A stretch of DNA of 64,000 bases from Mesorhizobium sp. B2-3-12. GTDB taxonomy: Bacteria > Pseudomonadota > Alphaproteobacteria > Rhizobiales > Rhizobiaceae. The stretch spans positions 248,001-312,000 of the forward strand of contig NZ_VFVR01000002.1 of the NCBI RefSeq assembly GCF_006442205.1. The letters are read 5' to 3'. Made by a program: the position numbers and the translations under genes. This document shows positions 7,974 to 15,919 of the stretch, in pieces (position 1 is the stretch's first letter; every line of letters begins with the position of its first letter). The notes beneath the pieces were generated by a model, which was not told the origin of the DNA, did no database searches, and worked only from the letters and a program-made list of their open reading frames with translations.

Positions 7974-9344
7974 TCACACCTTCAGCAGCAGATGGTCGCG
8001 TTCCCAGCTCGTCACCACGCTCTGGAACAGGTCGAGCTCGACGCTTTTGACGCGCAGATAGGTCTGGAAGAAGTCCTCGCCGAGCAGTTTCCGCACCGGA
8101 TCACAAGCCTCGAAACGATCCAGCGCCTCCTCCATGGTCTTCGGCAGCGTGCTCTTGATCCTGTAGGCATTGCCCGTGGCTTCCGCCGAACGCGACAGCC
8201 TCTGCTCGACACCGAGATAGCCGGCGAGCAGCGAGCCGGCGATCGTCAGATAGGGGTTGGAATCCGCACCCGGCAGCCGGTTCTCCACCCGTCGTGCGGC
8301 ACGCCCACCGGCCGGCACGCGCAGGCCGCAGGAGCGGTTGTCGTGCGACCATTCGATATTGGCCGGCGCGCTGTGGTTCGGCCGGATCCGGCGGTACGAA
8401 TTCACGTTGGGCGCAAACAGCGGCATGATCTCCGGCACGTATTTCTGCAGGCCGCCGATGAAATGGCCGAACATTTCCGTGTCGGCATCGTCAGAGCTGG
8501 CAAACAGCGCATTGCCGGCCTCGTCGACGACAGACATGTGCAGATGCATCGAACTGCCCGCCTGCGCCGCGATCGGCTTGGCCATGAAGGTGGCGTGCAT
8601 GCCGCATTGCTGAGCGGCCTGGCGTGTCAGCCGCTTGAACAGCAGCACCTGGTCGGCCAGCGGCAGTGCGTCGCCATGCAGGAGATTGATCTCCAGCTGT
8701 CCGGTGCCCGATTCATGGATCAACGTATCGAGCGGCAGCCCGGCGGCGGCCGCATAGTCATAGACGCGTCGGATCACCGGCTCGAATTCCTCGAGCGCGG
8801 CCATGTCATAGGGATGCTGCACAGTTTCCGCGCGGCCATTGCCGCCAACCGGCGCGGTCAGCGGTCTGTCCGGATCGGGGTTGGGTGCGGTGAGATAGAA
8901 TTCCAGCTCCGGCGCCACCACGGCGCGCCAGCCACGCTGACGATAGAGATCTAGCACGGCGCGCAGCACATGGCGCGGCGAGGCCATCCACGGCCTTCCG
9001 TCCATGTGGAAGGCATCCGCGAAGACATAGGCCTTCCCAGCGCCCGCGCCCGGCGCCAGACTGAGCGTCGAAACGTCAGGCACCATGCGCATGTCCGGGT
9101 CCGAATAGGCAAAACCCTCGTCGATCGAGCCGGAATAGCGGCCGTCGACGCTGACCAGGAAAGCGCTGCTCGGCAGATAGAGAGCGCGGTCTTCCAGAGC
9201 CTTGAGGAATTTGGCCGTCGGCAGCGCCTTGCCGCGTAGCACGCCGTTCATGTCGGGCACCAGGCACTCGACTTCGTTGACGCCGTGCCGAGCCAGCCAG
9301 GCCTTGGGATCGTTGGCAGCGGTATTCGTGTTTTTGTCAGGCAT
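7974..9344 (-). CDS. Glutamine synthetase family protein, gamma-glutamylpolyamine synthetase-like (PuuA type)
   Basis: A 456-residue GS-fold ligase. It begins with the beta-grasp segment NEVECLVPDMNGVLRGK, and carries VAPELEFYL (metal-binding Glu), SGTGQLEINLLHGDALPLAD, the ATP-site motif SSMHLHMSV and the late RVENRLPGADSNPYLTIAGSLLAGYLGVE. This pattern fits PuuA/GlnA3-like enzymes that glutamylate amines rather than ammonia-assimilating GlnA: there is no adenylylation-site motif (NLYDLP) near the end. An ATG at 9344 is preferred to the in-frame TTG at 9353, which would overlap the upstream stop. It should act just before the FAD oxidase encoded next to it. Confidence 0.85.
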   Translation of the reverse strand: MPDKNTNTAANDPKAWLARHGVNEVECLVPDMNGVLRGKALPTAKFLKALEDRALYLPSSAFLVSVDGRYSGSIDEGFAYSDPDMRMVPDVSTLSLAPGAGAGKAYVFADAFHMDGRPWMASPRHVLRAVLDLYRQRGWRAVVAPELEFYLTAPNPDPDRPLTAPVGGNGRAETVQHPYDMAALEEFEPVIRRVYDYAAAAGLPLDTLIHESGTGQLEINLLHGDALPLADQVLLFKRLTRQAAQQCGMHATFMAKPIAAQAGSSMHLHMSVVDEAGNALFASSDDADTEMFGHFIGGLQKYVPEIMPLFAPNVNSYRRIRPNHSAPANIEWSHDNRSCGLRVPAGGRAARRVENRLPGADSNPYLTIAGSLLAGYLGVEQRLSRSAEATGNAYRIKSTLPKTMEEALDRFEACDPVRKLLGEDFFQTYLRVKSVELDLFQSVVTSWERDHLLLKV

Positions 9345-9349
9345 TTCGT

Positions 9350-10633
9350 TCAAGTCCGTATCAGAGAGAGTATGGCTTGCGCGGCCATTTCCGTTCCGGG
9401 TTGCAGCGCCATTCGGGCTGCATTGTCCCTCAGGCGGGCGCGCATGGCGTCATCGGCCAGCAAGCCGAGAATGGCTCTCTCCAATACTCCTTCTGTCCAG
9501 CCGTCACGGCCGATATGGTCGCCGACGCCGGCCTCTCCGGCGCGTTGCGCGTTGTCGTGTCCGTCCCAGCAATAGGGCATGATCAGCGACGGCACGCCGA
9601 AGCGCAGCGCCTCGCAAAAACTGTTGTTGCCGCCATGGTGGATGAACAGGTCCGACTTCGCGACCACCGAGGGCTGCGGAAACCAGGCATCGAGATAGAC
9701 ATTGTCCGGCACCGCGCGATAGGCGTCGCGCAGGCCGCCGACATTGACGATGAAGCGGGCCGGCAGCCGGTCAAACACGGCAAGCATGCGCTCGATCAGG
9801 CCGACATCCATGGCGCCGAGACTGCCGAAACTGACATAGACCAGCGGCCCGCCATTGCGTGGAAAGACCGGCACCTCGAACGGCCCTTCCGACCGCACGC
9901 AGCCTTCGAGATAGACGAAGCGATCCGGGTCGAGCGGTTCCGCGCGCTCGCGCTTCACGATCGACGGCGTCAACAGCAGATTGAGATCGGGCGAGGCTTC
10001 GAGGAACAAGCCCTTGGGCAATGGCGCTAGGCCGGCATCCACGCGAAAACGGTTGAAGCGATCATGCGCCGGGGCCGAGGCCGCGATGTACCGGCTCTCG
10101 AACGCCGCGCGTTGCGGATCGTCAGCGCCGAGGCCGGAGAGATAGGGCGGAACCGCCGCGTCCGGCAGCTCCGTCTCGGCGCAGGAGACGACGCGCACCC
10201 ACGGACAGCCGGCACTCGCGATCGCCGGGAACATGATGACGTTGTCGAGCACCACGGCGTCGGGCTTCAGCCGCGCCAGCAATTGGCGCAGCGGCGCCTC
10301 GGCATTGACGGCGGTGTCGACGATCGCCTGCCAGGTCGGCGCGACATAGGTTTCGAGCTGGTCGATCGGGCTCAGCCGGAAATGCGGCAGGTGCCGGCGC
10401 ACGAAGGCCTGCCAGTAGCTCTGGCGTTCGCTGTCGCTCAGCGGCTCGTCGGTCGGCAACTGGTATTCCTGGAAACCATAGTCGGCAAAGACGCCGGAAA
10501 AGCCGGCATGGCAGATGAACACCGGCCGCGCGCCCCGGGCACGCAAAGCCTGTGCGATCCCGACGCAATTCAACGCCGCCCCGAAACTGGCTTCGGGAAA
10601 CAGCGCGATGGTCGGGCTCGCTCGACGCGTCAA
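9350..10633 (-). CDS. UGT/MGT-like glycosyltransferase (paralogue 1)
   Basis: A 427-residue GT-B fold glycosyltransferase. The N-terminal Rossmann domain starts TIALFPEASFGAALNCVGIA. The C-terminal donor domain carries VYVSFGSLGAMD, then FIHHGGNNSFCEALRFG and PYCWDGHDNAQRAG, which match the nucleotide-sugar-binding region of GT1 enzymes (HGGxxS and DxxxNA). It is about half identical by eye to the product of 15920-17194, with the same motifs at the same positions. It is the first gene after the GntR regulator in the leftward unit. Glycosyltransferases are not part of known putrescine catabolism, so its role is unexplained; acceptor and donor are unknown. Confidence 0.85.
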   Translation of the reverse strand: MTRRASPTIALFPEASFGAALNCVGIAQALRARGARPVFICHAGFSGVFADYGFQEYQLPTDEPLSDSERQSYWQAFVRRHLPHFRLSPIDQLETYVAPTWQAIVDTAVNAEAPLRQLLARLKPDAVVLDNVIMFPAIASAGCPWVRVVSCAETELPDAAVPPYLSGLGADDPQRAAFESRYIAASAPAHDRFNRFRVDAGLAPLPKGLFLEASPDLNLLLTPSIVKRERAEPLDPDRFVYLEGCVRSEGPFEVPVFPRNGGPLVYVSFGSLGAMDVGLIERMLAVFDRLPARFIVNVGGLRDAYRAVPDNVYLDAWFPQPSVVAKSDLFIHHGGNNSFCEALRFGVPSLIMPYCWDGHDNAQRAGEAGVGDHIGRDGWTEGVLERAILGLLADDAMRARLRDNAARMALQPGTEMAAQAILSLIRT

Positions 10634-10643
10634 TTAATCCTCT

Positions 10644-11582
10644 TCATTCCGGCCGGCTGATCATGCCGAACAGCGCGGGAGCGCCACGGCTAGCCGCTTG
10701 CGGCCGCTGGCTGCGGGACAGCCGCAAATGGATGCGCAGCAGATCGGCAGCCACCTCATACTGCCGGCTTTCCAGATGGTCGAGTATGTTCAGGTGCTCG
10801 CGCAGCGATTGCTTCAGCCGGAACACATTGACCCCGGCATAGATGCCCGGCAGCCGTCGTAGCCTGAGATGATCGGCCAGCGCGTCGGCGACGAAGCGGT
10901 TGGCGCTGCCCTCGGCGATCATGCCGTGGAAATCGATGTCGAGCCGCTGGAATTCGCGTGTGTCGAAAGTGGCGTCGGGCAGCGCCGACAGCGCCTCCAT
11001 GCCCTGGCGCAGCACCGCGGCGCGCGCGCCATCCAGCCTGAAGCCCGGCGTCAGGATCGCCGCCGGCTCCAGCAAAAGCCGGAACTCGTAGCTCTCACCT
11101 TGCGCCTCCGGATCGTCGGGCGCGCGGCGGAACAGCCAGGACTGCCCAGGCGCACGGTCGACCAGGTTCTCTTCCGTCAGTCTATTAAGAGATTTTAGTA
11201 CCGTCTTTCTCTCGGCACTGTAGCGTCGCATCAATCCGGCGACGGTCACCGTCTGGTCCAGACGCCGGGCCGACCGGTCGCGCAGGATGGCTTCGGCAAG
11301 CTCGTCTTCCTCGGCGGCGGGCAATTCGGCTGATATCGCCGGCTGCGCGGCGAGGTCGATCGCCATGACATAACCGGTATCGGCCTCCCAGCGGACGACG
11401 CCCTGCTCCGCGAGCAGGCTGAGCGCCGCCCGCACCGGCGTTCGAGATACATTGCACAATGAGGCTATCTGCTGCTCGGGCAGGCGCGTGCCGGGCGCGA
11501 ACCCACGCTGCCGCGCCACATCCAGGATGCGCTGCGCCAGATCGAGATGGTTGGTGCGAGGTCGGCGGGCTGCGGCTTGCAT
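10644..11582 (-). CDS. GntR-family regulator with FCD domain and apparent second winged helix
   Basis: A 312-residue regulator. Residues ~15-72 form a GntR winged helix (GTRLPEQQIASLCNVSRTPVRAALSLL). Residues ~94-152 look like a second winged-helix segment (MRRYSAERKTVLKSLNRLTEENLV). Residues ~165-300 are an all-helical FCD ligand-binding domain (FRLLLEPAAILTPG, LDIDFHGMIAEGSANRFV). Start set at ATG 11582; an ATG at 11612 and a longer frame to 11795 are possible but lack a ribosome binding site. It lies between the two divergent halves of the transporter/catabolism cluster and probably controls both. Confidence 0.85.
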   Translation of the reverse strand: MQAAARRPRTNHLDLAQRILDVARQRGFAPGTRLPEQQIASLCNVSRTPVRAALSLLAEQGVVRWEADTGYVMAIDLAAQPAISAELPAAEEDELAEAILRDRSARRLDQTVTVAGLMRRYSAERKTVLKSLNRLTEENLVDRAPGQSWLFRRAPDDPEAQGESYEFRLLLEPAAILTPGFRLDGARAAVLRQGMEALSALPDATFDTREFQRLDIDFHGMIAEGSANRFVADALADHLRLRRLPGIYAGVNVFRLKQSLREHLNILDHLESRQYEVAADLLRIHLRLSRSQRPQAASRGAPALFGMISRPE

Positions 11583-11662
11583 GACTTGTCTCGGGAACGA
11601 CGTTGCCGGCATGGTTTGACCGATCGGCCCCGTGGACGCAATCGGCCAGATTCCTCGGCCGG

Positions 11663-11704
11663 TTGACAAATTATGGATTGACGTACTTTTTTCTGCAATA
11701 GTAC
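11663..11704. promoter_or_regulatory. Candidate promoter/operator of the divergent polyamine-type cluster
   Basis: An AT-rich stretch in the 231-bp divergent spacer holds TTGACA (11663-11668), TTGACG (11678-11683) and an inverted repeat GTACT (11683-11687) / AGTAC (11700-11704) with a 12-bp gap. A regulator bound to the repeat would cover the likely promoter of the binding-protein gene. No -10 hexamer is placed at ideal spacing, so the exact promoter is uncertain. Confidence 0.35.
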
Positions 11705-11813
11705 TGTAAGCGCAATCGGCGACAAAAAGACCGAGGGAACAGGACCGAAGCTGCGGCGCATGTCGCGCGGGGTCCAGCACGAATTCGACGATCAACCGGA
11801 ATGGGAGACTGCC

Positions 11814-12878
11814 ATGACCGCTACCAGCCTGCGGCGCCGTGCGCTGAGAATGCCTTCGATCGCCCTCGGGCTTGCCATGGCGCTATCCGCGCCGGCGATG
11901 GCCGCCGACCTCGTCATTTCCAATTGGGACGGCTACATGGCGCCCGATGCCATGGCGTCTTTCAAGACGGCCACGGGCGTTTCCGGCGAAGTCGTGGTGC
12001 ACGCCACCAATGAAGAGATCATGGGCAAGCTGATTGCCGCCGGCGGCAAGGGCTATGACGTGGTCTTCGTCTCCTCGCCCTTCGCCGAGGTGCTGAACAA
12101 GCTCGGCCTGACCGAGCCGATGGACCACGCTAAGATACCCAACCTCGCCAACCTCTATCCGGAAGCGACCAAGCTGCCACACGATGTCGGCAACACTTTC
12201 TCCGTGCCCTACACCTGGGGCACGACCGGCCTCTGCTATCGCTCGGATCTGGTGAAAACCGCGCCAACGACCTGGAGCGACCTGCTCGCTCCATCCGACG
12301 AACTAAAGGGCAAGACCACCATGCTGGCGACCGATCGCTGGCTGCTTGCCGCCGGCCAGCTCGACAAGGGTTTTTCGGTCAATGAGACCGACCCGGCCAA
12401 GATGGCCGAGGTCAAGGACCTCTTGATCTCGGCCAAGAAGACCCTGCTCGCCTATGACGACACCACCTTCTATTCCAAGCTGGTTTCGGGCGAAGCGTTG
12501 ATGGTGCAGGCCTGGGACGGCTGGTGCAATTATGGCATCGCCGACAAGCCGGAGATCAAATACGTCATCCCGAAGGAAGGTTCGGACCTTTGGGTCGACA
12601 CGATGGTGGTGATGAAGGCCTCCGAACATAAGGACGCCGCCTTCCAGTTCATCAACTTCATGCTCGACGCCAAGAACCACGCCTGGGCGGCGCAAAACAT
12701 CGACTACAAGGTGCCGAACAAGCCGGCCATGGAAAGCCTGCCGGCCGACTTCCTCGCCAAATTCCCCAACATGGCGATGCCGGTGGCCGATCTCGTCAAG
12801 TTCGAGCAGCTGCGCGACGTCGGCGAAGCCCAGCGCGACTATTCCAAGATCGTCAGCGAGATCAAGGCCGCGCAGTAA
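11814..12878 (+). CDS. ABC transporter substrate-binding protein, spermidine/putrescine (PotD/PotF) type
   Basis: A 354-residue periplasmic binding protein. Signal peptide at residues 1-30 (arginine-rich start, hydrophobic core, APAMA cleavage). The mature protein begins ADLVISNWDGYMAPDAM, like PotF-type proteins, and contains SVPYTWGTTGLCYRSD and LMVQAWDGWCNYGI, the usual acidic/aromatic amine-binding segments. Start at ATG 11814 after GGGAG; an upstream frame to 11760 has no support. It opens the rightward operon opposite the GntR gene. The ligand may be a polyamine or another cationic amine. Confidence 0.9.
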   Translation: MTATSLRRRALRMPSIALGLAMALSAPAMAADLVISNWDGYMAPDAMASFKTATGVSGEVVVHATNEEIMGKLIAAGGKGYDVVFVSSPFAEVLNKLGLTEPMDHAKIPNLANLYPEATKLPHDVGNTFSVPYTWGTTGLCYRSDLVKTAPTTWSDLLAPSDELKGKTTMLATDRWLLAAGQLDKGFSVNETDPAKMAEVKDLLISAKKTLLAYDDTTFYSKLVSGEALMVQAWDGWCNYGIADKPEIKYVIPKEGSDLWVDTMVVMKASEHKDAAFQFINFMLDAKNHAWAAQNIDYKVPNKPAMESLPADFLAKFPNMAMPVADLVKFEQLRDVGEAQRDYSKIVSEIKAAQ

Positions 12879-13000
12879 GATCGATTGCTGGAATCACGCT
12901 TGCGTTCCTTCACGCCCCCCTTTGACCTGCCGAGCCCGGCCTTGGGCTGTGGCTTCGGGCGTTCGTCGCTCATAGCCTTTCGCCAATCTCCAGCGCAGCG

Positions 13001-13148
13001 CCCCCTCATCCGGCCGCTGCGCGGCCACCTTCTCCCCGGCGGGGAGAAGAGGCTGGAGCCAGCTCTGGCGCGCTCCTCTCCCCTTGGGGAGAGGTCGGAT
13101 TGCCCCGAATTGCCCTTCGCAATTCGGTTGGCAATCCGGGTGAGGGGG
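13001..13148. repeat. Palindromic intergenic element between binding protein and permease genes
   Basis: The ends CCCCCTCA (13001-13008) and TGAGGGGG (13141-13148) are inverted. Internal hairpins include CGGCCGCTGCGCGGCC, TCTCCCCGGCGGGGAGA and GAATTGCCCTTCGCAATTC. It fills most of the 299-bp gap 12879-13177, in which no gene is seen. Its position suggests an mRNA-processing or attenuation role that would leave more binding protein than permease, but that is inference. Confidence 0.7.
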
Positions 13149-13177
13149 AACTCGCCTGCTGCTAGCGAGGGCGCGGC

Positions 13178-14050
13178 GTGACGCGGCCCTCCCGCTCCTC
13201 CCTCCTGATGGCTCCGGCGCTGGTCTGGTTGACCGCGCTGATGGTTGTGCCGTGCGCGCTGGTGCTGGCGCTCGCCTTCTTCCGGCGCGGCATCTATGGC
13301 GGCATCGACTACACTTTCACGCTGGAGAATTTCGGGCTGGTCTTCGACCCGCTCTATGCCGGCATCTTCCTGAACTCGGCGCGCATCGCCGGCACCGCAA
13401 CGCTGATCGCGGTGGTGGTCGGCTATGCCGCCGCCTATGCCATCACGGCGGCCCCACGCCGCTGGCAACCGGTGTTCCTGTTCTTCGCCGTGCTGCCGTT
13501 CTGGTCCAACTATCTGATCCGCACCTATGCCTGGATCGTACTGCTCAACCGCGAAGGGCTGGTCACTCAGCTCCTGCGCTGGGTGGGCTACACCGGCGAG
13601 CCGCCATCGATGCTCTACACCGAGGGCGCGGTCATCGCCGGCCTGGTCTACAACTACCTGCCCTTTGTCATCCTCGCCTGCTACGCGCCGCTGTCGCGCC
13701 TCAACCCGGAACTGGCCGAAGCCTCGCGCGATCTCGGCGCTTCGGCGATGACGACGTTTCGCCGTGTCATCCTGCCGCTGACCGTGCCTGGCATCGCGGC
13801 CGGCGCCGTCTTCGTCTTCGTGCTGTCGATCGGCAACTTCGTCACCCCGGCGCTGCTCGGCGGCGGCCGTTTCCAGATGATCGGCAATCTCGTCTACGAC
13901 CAGTTCCTGACCGCCAATGACTGGCCCTTCGGTGCGGCCCTGGCGATGGCGCTGATCGCCATCATGCTGCTGGTGTTGATGGCGCAAGCGCTCGCCGCCA
14001 ATCGCGCGTCCGGCCGTACCGCGGAAGCCCAGGGCAACGCGAATGGCTGA
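13178..14050 (+). CDS. ABC transporter permease, PotB type
   Basis: A 290-residue permease with six predicted spans, starting at GTG 13178 after an AGGG ribosome binding site. It has the cytoplasmic coupling motif EASRDLGASAMTTFRRVILPLTVPGI (EAA loop), typical of spermidine/putrescine importers, and LPFWSNYLIRTYAWIVLL near the third span. It pairs with the next permease, whose start overlaps its end by 8 bp. Same operon as the binding protein at 11814. Confidence 0.9.
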   Translation: MTRPSRSSLLMAPALVWLTALMVVPCALVLALAFFRRGIYGGIDYTFTLENFGLVFDPLYAGIFLNSARIAGTATLIAVVVGYAAAYAITAAPRRWQPVFLFFAVLPFWSNYLIRTYAWIVLLNREGLVTQLLRWVGYTGEPPSMLYTEGAVIAGLVYNYLPFVILACYAPLSRLNPELAEASRDLGASAMTTFRRVILPLTVPGIAAGAVFVFVLSIGNFVTPALLGGGRFQMIGNLVYDQFLTANDWPFGAALAMALIAIMLLVLMAQALAANRASGRTAEAQGNANG

Positions 14051-14837
14051 ATGCTCACCAGCCACACGGCGCATGCTTTGGCTCGTGTTGAGTCTCGTCT
14101 TCGCCTTCCTCTACATCCCGATCGCCGTGCTGGTGGCACTCTCCTTCAACGAAGGCGGGCTGCCGACGGCGTGGTCCGGTTTTTCGCTGAAATGGTACGC
14201 CTCGCTGGCCGGCAATTCCGCCATCCTGTCGGCCGCGCTCAACACGCTGATCGTGGCGCTGGTCTCGACAGCCATCGCTACCTTGCTCGGCACGCTGCTG
14301 GCCATCGGCGTCGAGATGCGCCGGCACTATGGCAAGGGACTGGAAGCGCTGATCTTTGCCCCGATGATCATCCCCGACATCGTGCTGGCGATTGCGCTCT
14401 TGTCGTTCTTTTCCATGATCAACCTGACCATGGGCCTGCACACCATCATCCTCGCCCATGTCGTCTTCAACCTCGCCTTCGTCTGCTCGGTGGTGCGTGC
14501 CCGGCTGAAGAGTTTCGACTGGTCGATCGTCGAGGCTTCCACCGATCTCGGCGCCTCCGCCATCACCACCTTCCGGCGGATCACCTTGCCGGTGATCGCG
14601 CCGGCCGTGATTGCCGGCGCACTGCTCGCCTTCACGCTCTCGGTCGACGAGTTCATCATCGCCTTCTTCACCGCCGGCGCCGGCCGCGCCTCGACGACCC
14701 TGCCGATGCAGATCTACGCCATGATCCGCTTCGGCATCACACCCGAGATCAACGCCTTGGCCACCATCGTCATGGCGGTCTCGATCACCGCGCTGACCCT
14801 GTCGCAGCGGCTCAACCGGGGGATAGCGGGCCAATGA
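14043..14837 (+). CDS. ABC transporter permease, PotC type
   Basis: A 264-residue permease with six spans. The EAA coupling loop reads VEASTDLGASAITTFRRITLP. LSVDEFIIAFFTAGAG follows it, the PotC-family motif in which an acidic pair faces the channel. It overlaps the preceding permease by 8 bp and the following ATPase by 4 bp (ATGA), so the three are translationally coupled. Confidence 0.9.
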   Translation: MAECSPATRRMLWLVLSLVFAFLYIPIAVLVALSFNEGGLPTAWSGFSLKWYASLAGNSAILSAALNTLIVALVSTAIATLLGTLLAIGVEMRRHYGKGLEALIFAPMIIPDIVLAIALLSFFSMINLTMGLHTIILAHVVFNLAFVCSVVRARLKSFDWSIVEASTDLGASAITTFRRITLPVIAPAVIAGALLAFTLSVDEFIIAFFTAGAGRASTTLPMQIYAMIRFGITPEINALATIVMAVSITALTLSQRLNRGIAGQ

Positions 14838-15907
14838 GCGAAACGCGCACGCTGCTGGCCATCGATGACGTGTCGAAGAATTTCGGCCGCGTCACCGCCG
14901 TCGACGGCATCTCGCTGGATATCCGCGAGAACGAGTTCTTCGCGCTGCTCGGCCCGTCGGGTTGCGGCAAAACCACGCTCTTGCGCATGCTGGCCGGCTT
15001 CGAGACGCCGAGCGATGGGCGCATCCTGCTCGACGGCAAGGACATCGCCAGGACGCCGCCCAACAAGCGGCCCGTCAATCTGATGTTCCAGTCCTACGCG
15101 CTGTTCCCGCATATGAGCGTTCGGGCAAATGTCTCCTACGGGCTGGAAATGGAGCGCTTGCCGGCTAAAGAAATCCGCGCGCGCGTCGACGCCATCCTGG
15201 CCACCACAGAACTGATGCCCTTCGCCGACCGCAAGCCCGAGCAGCTGTCGGGCGGCCAGAAGCAGCGCGTGGCGCTGGCCCGCGCGCTGGTCAAGCGGCC
15301 CCGGCTGCTGCTGCTCGACGAGCCGCTCGGCGCACTCGACAAGAAGCTGCGCGGCGCCATGCAGCTGGAATTGAAGCGCCTGCAGCACGAGGTCGGCATC
15401 ACCTTCGTCATCGTCACCCACGACCAGGAAGAATCGCTTGTGATGGCCGACCGCATGGCGGTGCTGAAGGACGGCAAGCTGCTGCAATGCGACACGCCGC
15501 ACGCGGTCTACGAACATCCCGCCGACCGCTTCGTCGCCGACTTCATCGGCGTGATGAACTTTGTGCCGGGCACAATATCAGCCGACGGCGTAATCGCGGC
15601 CAACGGCACGAGCATTGCCGGCAAGGTTCCTGCCATGCTCACACCAGGTGCATCGGCAGTGGCCTCCGTGCGGCCCGAACGCATCCGGCTGTTCCCGTCG
15701 TCGGAAACCGCCAACCGCACCACCGGCACGGTCGAGGCACTGGCCTATCAGGGGCTCGATCTGCAGCTGCACGTCCGCACGCCGCTGGCGCCAGAGCCGT
15801 TCCTGGTGCGCGTCACCGCGGATGCCGCCGACCGCCGGCCGGTCTCGTCGGGCGACCAGATCGAACTCGGCTGGGACGCCGCCGATGTCAGAATTTTCAA
15901 GGAATAG
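14834..15907 (+). CDS. ABC transporter ATPase, PotA type
   Basis: A 357-residue importer ATPase: Walker A GPSGCGKTT at 40-48, Q-loop FQSYALFPHMSV, signature LSGGQKQRVALARAL, Walker B LLLLDEPLGALD, H-loop VTHDQEE, and a C-terminal TOBE region from ~residue 240 (VASVRPERIRLFPSS). This architecture is standard for polyamine importers. It is coupled to the permease upstream (ATGA) and followed after 12 bp by the second glycosyltransferase, so uptake and the enzymes are likely in one transcript. Confidence 0.92.
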   Translation: MSETRTLLAIDDVSKNFGRVTAVDGISLDIRENEFFALLGPSGCGKTTLLRMLAGFETPSDGRILLDGKDIARTPPNKRPVNLMFQSYALFPHMSVRANVSYGLEMERLPAKEIRARVDAILATTELMPFADRKPEQLSGGQKQRVALARALVKRPRLLLLDEPLGALDKKLRGAMQLELKRLQHEVGITFVIVTHDQEESLVMADRMAVLKDGKLLQCDTPHAVYEHPADRFVADFIGVMNFVPGTISADGVIAANGTSIAGKVPAMLTPGASAVASVRPERIRLFPSSETANRTTGTVEALAYQGLDLQLHVRTPLAPEPFLVRVTADAADRRPVSSGDQIELGWDAADVRIFKE

Positions 15908-15919
15908 AGGAGAAGCCCG

